NCBI GenBank assembly: GCA_016191165.1
Contig: JACPPF010000127.1
Span: 1 to 38,839, forward strand
Source: Planctomycetota bacterium
GTDB taxonomy: Bacteria; Planctomycetota; Planctomycetia; Gemmatales; Gemmataceae
Length of the DNA: 38,839 nt
Reading direction: 5' to 3'
Shown: positions 7,562 to 15,936 of the stretch, piece after piece
Position numbering within the stretch: the first letter of the stretch is position 1
How the letters are laid out: each line of letters begins with the position of its first letter
The notes under the pieces: generated by a model
What the model saw: the letters and a program-made list of their open reading frames with translations, nothing else
What the model was told of the DNA's origin: nothing
Database searches by the model: none
Made by a program: the position numbers and the translations under genes

Positions 7562-8233
7562 ATGAAATCCAGCGAACAAACGGACCTGGAACACCTGGCC
7601 CTTTCTGGTGAGGTCGCCAGGCAGCTCGCTCACGATTTCAGCAACTTTCTGTACACACTTCTGTTACGGATTGACACATGGGAAGGCGCGCCAAAACCGC
7701 AGGCGCCCGATTGGCAGCGCCTCAAGGAAGACGCCAGGCAAATCTCCCAGATGCTTCATGAATGGAGTCGTTTTCATAACCGGGTTCTGCCTGGCGAGCC
7801 GACCGATATCGACCTGAATCAACTGATTCGACAGGTGCTGAGCCAATTCCCCTCGGGTAACATGCCAGGCGTCGAACGAACCGCAGCGCTCTCGGTCCAA
7901 TCTGCGAGGATTCGCCGTCACGCCCTGGATGTGAAACACCTCGTGTTACTCCTCCTGGAGGAAATCGTGCAAAGATGTCAAATATCGGAATGGATGAATC
8001 CACGTATCGCGATTCAGACGGAGACAACGCAACAAGGCGCCGTGGTGCGAATGGTCGTGAGCCATGATTCCGGCGCCGACGGTCATCGCGAGTTGGCGGA
8101 AGAATGTCCGCCGTTCCTCGTGCGGACCGCGTGCGATTCGCTCGCCTTGCGTCTCGATGCGAAAATCCGGCGCGACGCGGGGACGCACGGGGGCTTTACC
8201 ATCGTGGTTGAGTTACCCCACCTGCCCGGGTAA
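7562..8233 (+). CDS. Degenerate histidine kinase or phosphotransfer protein
   Basis: 223 residues from ATG 7562 (an upstream GTG at 7478 is possible but adds atypical sequence). EVARQLAHDFSNFLYTLLLRI is a DHp H-box (phosphoacceptor His24, HDFSN like the HDFNN class). The C-terminal half aligns by order with an HATPase domain but is degraded: the N-box asparagines are replaced (LLLLLEEIVQRCQ), and the G1 box is HDSGADG rather than DxGxG. It has no sensor or membrane segment. It could be a phosphotransfer dimer or an inactive partner kinase for the sigma-54 activator 470 bp downstream in the same direction. That pairing is inference from position. Confidence 0.7.
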   Translation: MKSSEQTDLEHLALSGEVARQLAHDFSNFLYTLLLRIDTWEGAPKPQAPDWQRLKEDARQISQMLHEWSRFHNRVLPGEPTDIDLNQLIRQVLSQFPSGNMPGVERTAALSVQSARIRRHALDVKHLVLLLLEEIVQRCQISEWMNPRIAIQTETTQQGAVVRMVVSHDSGADGHRELAEECPPFLVRTACDSLALRLDAKIRRDAGTHGGFTIVVELPHLPG

Positions 8234-8279
8234 AGCTACATCGCCATTTCCGTGGCAAACGACGGCCAGGTTAAAAATC

Positions 8280-8421
8280 GGCCTGGTTCAATTCAATCGA
8301 TTCTAGGGTAACAAACAATCCGCGAGCCGCCGGGCTTGTCCGGGCGGTGCATCTCGATTCGGCCTGGCTCCCCGCCGGGACAAGCCCGGCGGCTCGCCGT
8401 GACCTTCACTTGAACCAGGCC
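8280..8421. repeat. Nested long inverted repeat (planctomycete palindrome)
   Basis: Inner 26-base arms at 8322-8347 and 8372-8397 (starting GCGAGCCGCCGGGCTTGTCC) pair with one mismatch around a 24-nt centre. Outer 12-base arms GGCCTGGTTCAA (8280-8291) and its complement (8410-8421) bracket it. A GAACCAGGCC motif also borders the palindrome at 13386, suggesting related outer ends. It occupies most of the gap between the kinase-like gene and the activator. No transposase is encoded, so it is MITE/REP-like. Confidence 0.85.
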
Positions 8422-8703
8422 TAAAGATCCATTGCCATCGAGTGATGCATTTCTTGGCACGCGCCGCTAATCGTATGATTTCGCGCACGGTTTTTCGCGC
8501 CGAATTAGCCGACCAACCGCATGCGGTACCGGCATTTCCAAGACGTCAGTCACGCCCTGGGTTGCCAATTTTCCGTGTGGCGCCTGGTTTCTGATTTTGC
8601 CTTGTCGAGCGCCGTGCCATAGAGCAATCCTCGTGGCGTTGACGCTGTCCAAAGAGGTTTGGCCAGAATAAGGTCTATGTCAAGGTGAGATACCCGGGAG
8701 AGC
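8422..8703. other. Upstream region of the sigma-54 activator
   Basis: No supported gene. A TGGCAC at 8456-8461 looks like a -24 box but has no GC at the correct distance. No confident promoter was seen. Confidence 0.35.
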
Positions 8704-10197
8704 ATGACGATGGCCAAGCAGATGCCCAAGGGGACAAACCAATCGGAATTGCCGGCCGTTGAGCCCGCTCATGCCGGTCCGCGCCGCCGACTTCTGGTGG
8801 TGGATGATCGCGAGGCAACCTGCCAGCACCTCAAGCAAGTTCTTCAGAGCGAGCAGCTCGACGTGGACTACCACATCGACGGCCACCAGGCTCTCCAGGC
8901 CATGCAGAAAACGGCGTATAGCATTCTGCTCACCGATTTGAAAATGCCGCGCATGAGTGGCATGGATCTCATTCGTGAGGTGCAAAAGCTTGCCATTCCG
9001 GTAACGATCATCGTCATCGCCGGGCATGGAAGCATCGACGAGGCGGTGCAGGCAATTCGCCTGGGGGCTTATGATTTTCTGACCAAGCCGGTGGAGGCCG
9101 TCCATCTGCGGCTGGTGATCGAGCGTGCGCTGCGCGATCGCGCCTTGCAGGATGAGCTGGCGCAGTTGCGGATCAATCTCCAGAATCAGTATTCCTTCCA
9201 GAATATCCTGAGCAAGAATCACCGCATGCACGCGATTTTTGAACTGATCAGCAATGTCGCGCATACCAATAGCACGGTCCTCATCGAAGGGGAAACCGGC
9301 ACCGGCAAGGAGCAGGTGGCGCGCGCCGTGCATGCGACCGCCAGCGAACGTAGCGGACCGTTTGTCGCCATCAACTGCGCCGCGTTGCCGGAAACCCTGC
9401 TGGAAAGCGAACTATTCGGACACGAAAAGGGAGCCTTCACGAGCGCAGTGGGCCAACGAAAGGGCCGCTTCGAGATGGCGGAAGGCGGGACGATATTCCT
9501 GGACGAGATCGGCGATATGCCCGCGTCGATGCAGGCGAAATTGCTTCGCGTTCTCCAGGAGCGCTCCTTCGAACGCATCGGCGGCACGGAGACCATTCAC
9601 GTCGATGTGCGGGTCATCACGGCCTCCAACCGGTCGCTGCCTCAGATGGTCAAGGATGGGAAATTCCGGGAGGATTTATACTATCGCCTGAACGTCATCA
9701 AGATTGATTTGCCTCCCCTGCGCGAACGGCGCGAGGATATTCCGTTGCTGGCGACCCATTTCGTCGCGAAATACTCGCCGGCCAGCACCAGTCCCAAGAA
9801 GATTGCTCCGGACGCCATGCAGGTTTTGCTCGCGTATTCCTGGCCTGGCAACGTCCGCGAGCTGGAAAACGCGATCGAGCGCGCCTGTGTCACGTCACGC
9901 GAGCAAACGATCCAGATTGAAAATCTGCCTCCCGATTTGGTCCATCCGCCCAGGGCGAAGTCGCCGTTCGCGATCGACTTGCAACGTCCGCTCACGGAGC
10001 ACCTTCACGAGGCGGTCGCTCAAATCGAGAAAGAGTTTATCAGTAGAGCCCTTGAAAAAACGCGTGGCCACATTGGGCAGTGCGCGCGAATATGCGGATT
10101 GTCGCGGCGAAGCATCACCGCGAAGATGAATGCCTATGAGCTGGACAAGGATGCTTTCAAGACTAGCGAGTTGGGAGCCACAGAACCGGAAGCATGA
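8704..10197 (+). CDS. Sigma-54-dependent response regulator (NtrC type)
   Basis: 497 residues, GGGAG just upstream. Receiver domain about 28-145: acidic pair D34/D35, phosphoacceptor D78 (LTDLKMPRMSG), K128 (FLTKPVE). AAA+ domain about 168-400: Walker A GETGTGKE (196-203), sigma-54 contact loop GAFTSA (243-248), Walker B TIFLDE (264-269), WPGNVRELENA near 380-390. A Fis-type helix-turn-helix lies near 455-478 (HIGQCARICGLSRRSITAKM). Two oddities: the usual GAFTGA is GAFTSA, and the receiver switch Thr/Ser is Ala106 (VIAGHG). The protein should bind upstream DNA and open sigma-54 promoters by ATP hydrolysis. Several candidate -24/-12 promoters in this window are plausible targets. Confidence 0.93.
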   Translation: MTMAKQMPKGTNQSELPAVEPAHAGPRRRLLVVDDREATCQHLKQVLQSEQLDVDYHIDGHQALQAMQKTAYSILLTDLKMPRMSGMDLIREVQKLAIPVTIIVIAGHGSIDEAVQAIRLGAYDFLTKPVEAVHLRLVIERALRDRALQDELAQLRINLQNQYSFQNILSKNHRMHAIFELISNVAHTNSTVLIEGETGTGKEQVARAVHATASERSGPFVAINCAALPETLLESELFGHEKGAFTSAVGQRKGRFEMAEGGTIFLDEIGDMPASMQAKLLRVLQERSFERIGGTETIHVDVRVITASNRSLPQMVKDGKFREDLYYRLNVIKIDLPPLRERREDIPLLATHFVAKYSPASTSPKKIAPDAMQVLLAYSWPGNVRELENAIERACVTSREQTIQIENLPPDLVHPPRAKSPFAIDLQRPLTEHLHEAVAQIEKEFISRALEKTRGHIGQCARICGLSRRSITAKMNAYELDKDAFKTSELGATEPEA

Positions 10198-10257
10198 GGC
10201 GGGCCGAACGTCAGGATCTGCCGCCCAACGCTTCCGGGTTGAACCCTTGGCGCCGCG

Positions 10258-10434
10258 CTAGACGGGCGGTCCACTCCCGCGCATGGCGTTTGCGAGCAGG
10301 GACACGACAAACAAGACGAAGAACACGACAAAGAGAAGCCAGGCGATTTCGGCCGATACGGCCGCGACGCCGCTCACCCCCAGGGCGCCAGCGATAAGGG
10401 CCACGATCAAAAACACCAGTGCCAGGCGTAACAT
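10258..10434 (-). CDS. DUF1328 (YtjA-like) small membrane protein
   Basis: 58 residues: MLRLALVFLIVALIAGALGVSGVAAVSAEIAWLLFVVFFVL and a short polar tail. Two hydrophobic helices joined by GVSGVAAVSAEIA match the DUF1328 family (PF07043), small inner-membrane proteins found in stress gene sets. AAGGAG lies 7 nt upstream. It is convergent with the activator gene, 60 bp from its end. A near-perfect sigma-54 promoter lies 61 bp upstream, with its own transcript start predicted after the iron-permease-like gene. Length and sequence are normal for the family; the function is unknown. Confidence 0.9.
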   Translation of the reverse strand: MLRLALVFLIVALIAGALGVSGVAAVSAEIAWLLFVVFFVLFVVSLLANAMRGSGPPV

Positions 10435-10494
10435 GGGATTCTCCTTTTTTTTAGTTGTGGTGTGAACTTCTCAACTTCCGCCAAGGCTCAAAAG

Positions 10495-10509
10495 GCAAAC
10501 GATGTGCCA
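10495..10509 (-). promoter_or_regulatory. Sigma-54 promoter of the DUF1328 gene (consensus match)
   Basis: Read on the minus strand, TGGCAC-ATCGT-TTGC is an exact match to the consensus TGGCAC-N5-TTGC. It sits 61 bp before the DUF1328 ATG and inside the 112-bp gap after the iron-permease-like gene. This is the strongest of the seven such sites in the window. Confidence 0.75.
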
Positions 10510-10546
10510 TTGCGGAGTGAACCGTAGCCGGCATGGCGGGCGACGA

Positions 10547-11032
10547 TCATGCGCGCCGCTTTTTTCGGTGGTGCCTTTCGGCCGCTTCCTCGATGGAATG
10601 GGATTCGGTCAGGCTGCGATCCGCCCGGGCGAGTTCGACCAGGTGCGAATAGTGAGCATGAAGAGTCTGGATTTCCTCTTCGGTCAGGCCTTCGATATTG
10701 ATCAGGCGGTTGCTGGCTCCATTAGTGGCTGCCACGATTTCGTTTAGCTTGAGGTGGATAGCTTGCGAGTCCTTGTTCTGCGCGCGCTGAATCAGAAACA
10801 CCATCAAAAACGTGACGATGGTGGTGCCAGTGTTTATCACGAGTTGCCAGGTGTCCGAAAAGCCGAAGACGGGACCACTGATGAGCCATACGACAATGGT
10901 CAAAACCGCCAGGCCAAACGCGCTGGAGCCACCCGTCCACGCGGTGGCCCAGCCAGAAAGCCGGGCCAGCCAGGATTCGCCCTTCACCGCTTCCCGGGGC
11001 GTGCGTTGAGGCGCCCCGACGGAGGTTTTCAT
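10547..11032 (-). CDS. Low-affinity iron permease family membrane protein
   Basis: 161 residues with the layout of PF04120: a polar N-terminus, helix one ([20 protein letters not shown]), [15 protein letters not shown] and helix two ([16 protein letters not shown]). A cytoplasmic helix with [20 protein letters not shown] follows, then a His/Lys-rich tail. The family was named after yeast Fet4, but the bacterial members are short and transport has not been shown for this type. The ATG overlaps the stop of the preceding gene (ATGA at 11029-11032), so translation is coupled. Its presence with ferritin-like genes hints at an iron or metal-stress theme. Confidence 0.85.
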   Translation of the reverse strand: MKTSVGAPQRTPREAVKGESWLARLSGWATAWTGGSSAFGLAVLTIVVWLISGPVFGFSDTWQLVINTGTTIVTFLMVFLIQRAQNKDSQAIHLKLNEIVAATNGASNRLINIEGLTEEEIQTLHAHYSHLVELARADRSLTESHSIEEAAERHHRKKRRA

Positions 11033-11514
11033 GGTTCACCATGCGTTTGAAATGCCGTGAGGTCCGCCTTGGTACTGGCGGACCGCCGAGGCTGTCTGGC
11101 CGTGGAATCGATGGTTCGCGTGAATTTGCGCGTGCCGCGAACGAGACTCGCGACCAGGTGGGGACCAATGCGCGTGTGCGTCACGGCTGCCGTGTCCCCT
11201 TCGCGCAACTCCGTCAGGCGGCTCGGCCGCCCATTGAGCAGGATCGTGGTGTCTTTGGTCAGTTTGAAGGTCAGATTCTTGAACGTTTCGGTGAGTACGA
11301 GTTCACTCCTGACCGGATCGACGCGAGCAATGCGTCCCTTGGCTTCCAGGGCATTCACGGCACTTGGCCCTCTGCCGAGTTCTGGAGGCGCCAGAATGAC
11401 CGCGCGTTCGCGGTCCACCGATGCGGCGGCCATCGCCCACGCGTTCAGGGAAATCGCGGCGCCAATTGCTGCGGCGATCGACATGAAAATGAAACTGCAA
11501 ACGGGGACTCGCAT
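11029..11514 (-). CDS. Secreted DUF5666-like protein
   Basis: 161 residues from MRVPVCSF (11514), chosen for its AGGAGAA site and signal peptide; the frame extends 25 codons further without either. Residues 1-30 are a signal peptide ([20 protein letters not shown]). The core [39 protein letters not shown] and AVTHTRIG has the short-strand OB-like pattern of DUF5666 or similar periplasmic domains that contain a 'KDT-x-I-x-NG' motif. The tail is Arg/Ser/Thr rich. It is the middle gene of a three-gene minus-strand unit and is translationally coupled to the iron-permease-like gene. Confidence 0.7.
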   Translation of the reverse strand: MRVPVCSFIFMSIAAAIGAAISLNAWAMAAASVDRERAVILAPPELGRGPSAVNALEAKGRIARVDPVRSELVLTETFKNLTFKLTKDTTILLNGRPSRLTELREGDTAAVTHTRIGPHLVASLVRGTRKFTRTIDSTARQPRRSASTKADLTAFQTHGEP

Positions 11515-11564
11515 GGCACATTCTCCTGTAGTAGGTTTCAAAGCAGGCCGACTCCCGGGGATCG

Positions 11565-11894
11565 TCAACCGATGCCGAAGAGGATCCAAAGGAATATCGT
11601 TCCGTACATCAGCAGTCCGAACGTGAACGTGGCCAGCAACAGGCCCACGACCCGCGTGGCGGCCTGGACGTTCTCCTCGCGCATGCCCTGAATTTCCATC
11701 TCCGTAAAGCCGGCGCGATGCGGCGGGTCAGCCGCGGGCGAACGAGCTATCAAGGGCGCCCACGACGGGGGGTCGCTTGCTGGGAAGGATGCGTCCAGGG
11801 CCTCATCGACCCGATCAGGAATCGACGTGGCCCGCGACTGCCCATTTTGCGGCGCTGACGGTTGATTGGCAGGACTGGTAATTCGCGTGGACAT
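11565..11894 (-). CDS. Small membrane protein with an SFPASDPPSW motif
   Basis: 109 residues, GAGGAGG upstream. The N-terminal half is polar and contains VDEALDASFPASDPPSWAP, a short motif shared by many small bacterial proteins of unknown function. The C-terminus is one hydrophobic helix (VVGLLLATFTFGLLMYGTIFLWILFGIG), so the polar part is probably cytoplasmic. It leads the unit 11894-10547 and has a sigma-54-like element 45 bp upstream. No function is known. Confidence 0.75.
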   Translation of the reverse strand: MSTRITSPANQPSAPQNGQSRATSIPDRVDEALDASFPASDPPSWAPLIARSPAADPPHRAGFTEMEIQGMREENVQAATRVVGLLLATFTFGLLMYGTIFLWILFGIG

Positions 11895-11938
11895 GGCTGC
11901 CTCCTCTTGGGCTGATAGTTTGGCACGTTATTCCCATC

Positions 11939-11953
11939 GCAAACGCAATGCCC
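11939..11953 (-). promoter_or_regulatory. Putative sigma-54 promoter of the 11894-10547 unit
   Basis: Minus strand: GGGCAT-TGCGT-TTGC. GG-N10-GC spacing is exact and the -12 half is perfect; the -24 half differs at its first and last base. It lies 45 bp before the ATG at 11894. Confidence 0.55.
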
Positions 11954-12099
11954 AATCAGACGGTGCATGAAACGCGATGCAAATTCCGCTCAAGCCAGAT
12001 TGGCATCGCTAACACGGGCATCGTCGTTCCCACTGTTGGGAAATCCAGCGCACGGTGGGGCCTTGGGTTGCTTGGCGTTGCGCCGCCGAGGAGTTGATC

Positions 12100-13362
12100 G
12101 TGAACGAATCCACACCGGGTACTGGCGGGCATCGCTCGGGCATTTGGACGCTTGCGGTGTTGTTTTCGATCGACGTGACCGTGTTCATGGATCGGGCCGC
12201 CCTTGCCGCGGTGCTCTTGCCGATCGAGCGACGCTTCGAGCTTTCTGATACGGCCGCCGGGTTTCTCATCGCGGCTTTTAGCGTCAGTTATTGCGTGGCG
12301 CTCCCGGTCGTGGGCTGGCTGGCGGACCGGATACCGCGACCCTACGTGTTGGCGGGCGGCGTGGGCCTGTGGGGTCTGATGTCGCTTGCGACTGGGTTGG
12401 CGCAAAGTTGGGAACAGTTGCTGATCGCGCGTTGCCTCACGGGTATAGGCGAAGCGACGTGTGCGCCATTGGGACCGGCGGTGATTGCGGACCATTTCCC
12501 GCCCCGCCAACGCAATCGGGCCCTGGCCTTCCTTTTTCTTGCCATTCCAGTCGGATCCGCCCTGGGGTACCTCGTTGGGGCGCAGGCAACGCTCTGGCTG
12601 GACTGGCGCTTTGCCTTCTTCTGTTCCGGGGCCCTCGGCGTAGCGGCCGCGGGTTTGGCCCTCACCCTGGGCGAGGCCGACCAACCGCCCGAATGCCCTT
12701 CGGATGCGATCTCGAGTTTTGAAGCCTGGAAAGGTCTGCTTGGCGAGCGCCGATTTGTGTTGACTACGATCGGGATGGCGTTCCTGGTTTTTGCGCTCAT
12801 GGGCTGGAATGCATGGGCGCCGACGTTTCTCACGGCGGTGCGGGGCATGTCGCTGGACGATGCCGGCATGGCGTTGGGCGTTATTGTCGCGCTCGCCGGA
12901 GTCGGCGGGGCAACGCTGGGGGGCTGGCTTGGTGACCGGCTGCATCGTCGCGGCCCGGGGGCCACGATGGCGCTGGTAGCCGCTACGACTTGTATGGCCG
13001 TCCCCTGCTTCGCGGCGGCGCTCTGGGCGCCTTCGGCACTACTTTTGCTTGGAGGCCTTGGGCTCGGCTTGACGTTGGTTTTTTTCAATGTGGGGCCGCT
13101 TGACGCCGTCCTGATTTCGATCACGTCGCCGAGGGCGCGTGGCCGGGCTTTGGCGCTCAACGTTTTGGTCATCCACCTGCTGGGTGAAATGCCGGCGCCG
13201 TGGGTCGTGGGAATATTCTCGGACCTGACCGGAACGTTGCGGTCCGGCCTGGCCTTTGCCCTGGCGGTGCTGCTCATCGCCGGCGTATTGTTCTGGTTGG
13301 CCGCGGGTGTTTTGCTGCTTGGATTTAGGCAGCGAGGACCACGACCCACCGCCCATGCGTAG
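12100..13362 (+). CDS. MFS transporter, Spinster-like
   Basis: 420 residues from a GTG at 12100 with GAGGAG 6 nt upstream; the frame opens earlier but without a ribosome site. Twelve hydrophobic segments are visible. Features of the major facilitator family include MDRAALAAVLLPIERRFELSD after helix one, the loop GWLADRIPRPYVL, GIGEATCAPLGPAVIADHFP in helix four/five, and GGWLGDRLHRRGP in the second half. The helix-one MDR and GEA motifs fit the Spinster (lysolipid or organic-anion exporter) group. The substrate is unknown; proximity to an alpha-oxoamine synthase 400 bp on could suggest a lipid link, but spacing argues against one operon. Confidence 0.88.
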   Translation: MNESTPGTGGHRSGIWTLAVLFSIDVTVFMDRAALAAVLLPIERRFELSDTAAGFLIAAFSVSYCVALPVVGWLADRIPRPYVLAGGVGLWGLMSLATGLAQSWEQLLIARCLTGIGEATCAPLGPAVIADHFPPRQRNRALAFLFLAIPVGSALGYLVGAQATLWLDWRFAFFCSGALGVAAAGLALTLGEADQPPECPSDAISSFEAWKGLLGERRFVLTTIGMAFLVFALMGWNAWAPTFLTAVRGMSLDDAGMALGVIVALAGVGGATLGGWLGDRLHRRGPGATMALVAATTCMAVPCFAAALWAPSALLLLGGLGLGLTLVFFNVGPLDAVLISITSPRARGRALALNVLVIHLLGEMPAPWVVGIFSDLTGTLRSGLAFALAVLLIAGVLFWLAAGVLLLGFRQRGPRPTAHA

Positions 13363-13765
13363 GCGCCGCCTTGCCGAATCGGCGTGAACCAGGCCGAAGG
13401 CCTTGCTACGCAATTGTAGGTCAGGCTTTCCAGCCTGACGCGAAGCGCCCATTATCAATTAACATGGGCTACGCTGTCAGGCTAGAAAGCCTGACCTACG
13501 AAATGCGTAGCAAAGCTCAGGCCGAAGTGAGAAGGTCCACTCCAGCCATAACTCTCAACTAAACGTGATGTTACAGCGTTTTTTTGGGGACTTCTCACGG
13601 AACGGGGGGTACTCCCCACTGACATTGCGGCCTGCCTCAAGCCGGGGGGGGAGTGGCGCGTTTCCTGGCGCCCGTGAACAGCGCAGCGATGTAACGCTAT
13701 TGAAGATTCCCCGGCGCATTCGCCCACCCAGCCGATAATTCCGCCATGAACAAAGGGGGAAAGTC
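13363..13765. other. Intergenic region between the MFS and oxoamine synthase genes
   Basis: No gene. Most of the left half is the palindromic element at 13391-13523. The right half has a GGGG/CCCC pair around TACT near 13605-13618 and G-rich runs near 13640, with no clear promoter. Confidence 0.35.
13391..13523. repeat. 133-bp nested inverted repeat of the 'GTAGGTCAGGC' family
   Basis: Arms 13416-13439 and 13476-13499 pair over 24 bases with one mismatch. They are extended by TTGCTACGCAATT on the left and AAATGCGTAGCAA on the right, with AGGCC at both outer ends. Inside lies a smaller GCCCAT/ATGGGC pair. A relative is at 16845-16905. There is no coding capacity, so it is MITE/REP-like. Confidence 0.85.
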
Positions 13766-15025
13766 ATGTTCAATTCACAAACGTTTACGGAATTGCCGTG
13801 CGGTCTGAACTCGTTGACGCAACGACTTTCAGACGACGGCGTTGTCCAGTTCTACCTTTCCATGCGCGATCAGTTTCCGGATGGTCACATGAAGGATCTC
13901 GTGGCCCAGGACCTGGACGGCGCGCGGCATATCCGCATTGGCGACCGAAACGTCGTCAACTTTGGGTCGGATAGTTTCCTCGGCCTGGACCAGGACGCGC
14001 GGGTCCAGGCGGCAATCACGGCGGGCGCCAAAAAATGGGGAACCCACAATGGCTCATCGCGCGCCTTCTATAGCGTGCAGGCCAACCTGGACGCCGAATC
14101 CCGGCTCGCGGACTGGCTCAATGTCGAAGATGTGTTGATCTTTCCCAGTGTGACCCTGGCCAACATTGGCCTGATCCCGGCCGTTGCGGGCGCGCATGAT
14201 TTACTCATCGTCGATCGTCAGGCGCACAACAGCATTCACGAAGGAGCGAAGATCGCCAAGGCGGACGGGGCAGTGGTCCGGAAGCTTTTTCCGTGCACGG
14301 CCGAGAGGCTCTCGGAAATGCTCGCCGGGCAGGCGCACTCGGCGAGCGTCGTGGCCATGGATGGCGTCTACAGCATGTCCGGGAGTTCCCCGCCTCTGGC
14401 GGACCTCGATCAGGTCGCCCGCGCCAGCGGGGGCGTTCTTTATGTGGACGACGCTCATGGCACTGGCATCTTTGGCCCGCGCGGCAACGGGATGGCGGCG
14501 CGCGAACTGGGGACGCTGGACAACGTGCTCATGGTCGGGTCGCTTTCCAAGGCGTTCAGCTGCATGGGCGCCTTCGTCACCTGCACCACCGAATTGAAAC
14601 TGCTGCTGAAGATGAAGTCGAGCACCTACATTTTCGGCGGCCCCGTGCCGCCGCCGTACCTGGAGGCCGTTTGCGTGGTGTGCGACATCCTGATGTCAAC
14701 GGAATACGACCAGATCATGCGCCGCCTCAATCGACTCATTCGGCGTCTGGTGGCAGGACTCGAGCGCCTCAATCTGGTTGTCCTCGGGCGAGAATCCCCA
14801 ATTGTCGCCGTGTTGATCCGCGACGAAGAATTGACTTTGCGCGCCGGAAAGTGGTTATTCGATCACGGATTCTATGTGCAATCCGTCCTCTTCCCGGCTG
14901 TGGGTATTAATCAAGGTGTGCTTCGTATCCAGGTAAACGCCAATCACACGCCCGAGGCGGTCGACGGGTTGCTCAACGTCCTGGCGGACCTGAGTAAGCA
15001 AATCAACTTACCCCACGCGGCATAG
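13766..15025 (+). CDS. PLP-dependent alpha-oxoamine synthase (serine palmitoyltransferase/BioF/KBL type)
   Basis: 419 residues, AAAGGGGG upstream. Fold-type I aminotransferase class I/II. Seen in order: NFGSDSFLGL (residue 65 on), GSSRAFYSV in the glycine-rich entry, D228 and H231 in VDDAHGTGIFG (PLP ring contacts), and catalytic K262 in GSLSKAF. The family condenses an acyl-CoA with an amino acid and releases CO2: serine palmitoyltransferase, AON synthase or KBL. The N-terminal 45-residue extension and the low-identity K-loop do not match BioF or KBL closely. It stands alone rather than in a bio cluster, so a lipid (long-chain base) role is plausible. The substrate cannot be read from sequence alone. 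Confidence 0.85.
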   Translation: MFNSQTFTELPCGLNSLTQRLSDDGVVQFYLSMRDQFPDGHMKDLVAQDLDGARHIRIGDRNVVNFGSDSFLGLDQDARVQAAITAGAKKWGTHNGSSRAFYSVQANLDAESRLADWLNVEDVLIFPSVTLANIGLIPAVAGAHDLLIVDRQAHNSIHEGAKIAKADGAVVRKLFPCTAERLSEMLAGQAHSASVVAMDGVYSMSGSSPPLADLDQVARASGGVLYVDDAHGTGIFGPRGNGMAARELGTLDNVLMVGSLSKAFSCMGAFVTCTTELKLLLKMKSSTYIFGGPVPPPYLEAVCVVCDILMSTEYDQIMRRLNRLIRRLVAGLERLNLVVLGRESPIVAVLIRDEELTLRAGKWLFDHGFYVQSVLFPAVGINQGVLRIQVNANHTPEAVDGLLNVLADLSKQINLPHAA

Positions 15026-15088
15026 GTTGCGCGGAACCAATCAATCAAGCTGCGTCGAGTTCACGCTCGCCCCGGGGAGGAAACGATC

Positions 15089-15526
15089 ATGACTCAAGAA
15101 AAAACGAATGCCCTCCCGGCGGCGGTGCGGCAACTGCGCTTCGCGCTGACCACCATGGGTGGCTGCGAGACAACCTGGGTCGACGACCTCTACGCGACAC
15201 TCGGCTATCTCGCTCAGGCAATTCAGGAGGAGGTCCAGAGGGCCGAGGAAACCAAGGCCAATCTGGACGCCCTCAACCCGGATTTTCAGAATGCGCCCGT
15301 AAACGAGCGCCACGTTCGGTCGGCGCGAAAACAATTCATCCAGCTCGGCGAACAGGCGCATCAGTTGCGCGCCGACTTGCAGATGCTCCGAGCGACGGCA
15401 TGTCTGGACGCGATTCTGTTCAGGCAGCGATGTGAACGGATTTGCGGCGCCGTCGAAAAAGTGCAGCTGACCCTGGGCGAGTTTTTTGTTGAAACGATGA
15501 ACTCAAATCCCGGCGCCGGCGAATGA
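15089..15526 (+). CDS. Helical cytoplasmic protein of unknown function
   Basis: 145 residues, GGGGAGGAAA upstream. Predicted almost entirely helical, with long amphipathic stretches (YLAQAIQEEVQRAEETKANL, RSARKQFIQLGEQAHQLRA) and no signal or membrane segment. It begins 63 bp after the oxoamine synthase in the same direction, so co-transcription is likely. I recognise no family. A coiled-coil adaptor or a four-helix bundle would fit, but no metal ligands are evident. Confidence 0.65.
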   Translation: MTQEKTNALPAAVRQLRFALTTMGGCETTWVDDLYATLGYLAQAIQEEVQRAEETKANLDALNPDFQNAPVNERHVRSARKQFIQLGEQAHQLRADLQMLRATACLDAILFRQRCERICGAVEKVQLTLGEFFVETMNSNPGAGE

Positions 15527-15785
15527 GCGGCCCGGTCGGGTCCGATCGCCGGTTCCGATGAATTCAGGGATTCCCCGATTGAGTCCCGTCTTGGAAAGGT
15601 TACAATGGAATTGTCCTGCACGAAGGTTTCGGTGATTGGGCGACACCGGTTCCTGAGTGCGGGACTTTTCATGCGCCAGTAAGAATTCATTCCAGGATCA
15701 AGCCATACGCGTCGCCATCCGGTCCCCGAAATGAGTCCTCCTGGCCATGAACGCGTGCTTTCAGGCGAGCGGCAGGTATTCTTCT

Positions 15786-15807
15786 CCCCTCTTCCCTGGG
15801 AGAGGGG
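15786..15807. repeat. C-rich/G-rich hairpin of the REP type
   Basis: CCCCTCTTCCC then TGGGAGAGGGG forms a compact stem with one mismatch, followed by a G-rich tail. It belongs to the same style as the repeats at 1868 and 29308. Confidence 0.7.
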
Positions 15808-15839
15808 CGGGGGTTGCCCATGCCAGCCCCTCTGCGCAC

Positions 15840-15886
15840 GAGCACGCCGCGCAAGCAAGTGCCGACCTTGCTTGCGCGGCGTGCTC
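15840..15886. repeat. Perfect 20-bp-arm palindrome
   Basis: GAGCACGCCGCGCAAGCAAG (15840-15859) is exactly complementary to 15867-15886, with a 7-nt loop. CTTTTTG follows 7 nt later, so it may also end the plus-strand transcript. The GCGCAAGC core resembles that of the hairpin inside kdpA at 29850. Confidence 0.85.
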
Positions 15887-15936
15887 ACAGCGCTTTTTGT
15901 ACAGCGGTCAATAACACCGGCAGATCGCCTTTAGCG

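Larger units (their letters stand above)
15527..15936. other. Convergent intergenic region with two palindromes
   Basis: It lies between the 15089-15526 gene and csrA, which converge. Apart from the hairpins at 15786-15807 and 15840-15886 no gene or promoter is supported. Confidence 0.4.

Noticed and set aside
8456-8470. TGGCAC before the activator gene as a sigma-54 promoter
   Set aside because: GC follows GG at 8 nt rather than 10, and there is no TTGC; spacing is strict for sigma-54.
12342-13349. 335-residue minus-strand frame opposite the MFS gene
   Set aside because: Low-complexity antisense of a GC-rich gene, with no family-like motifs.
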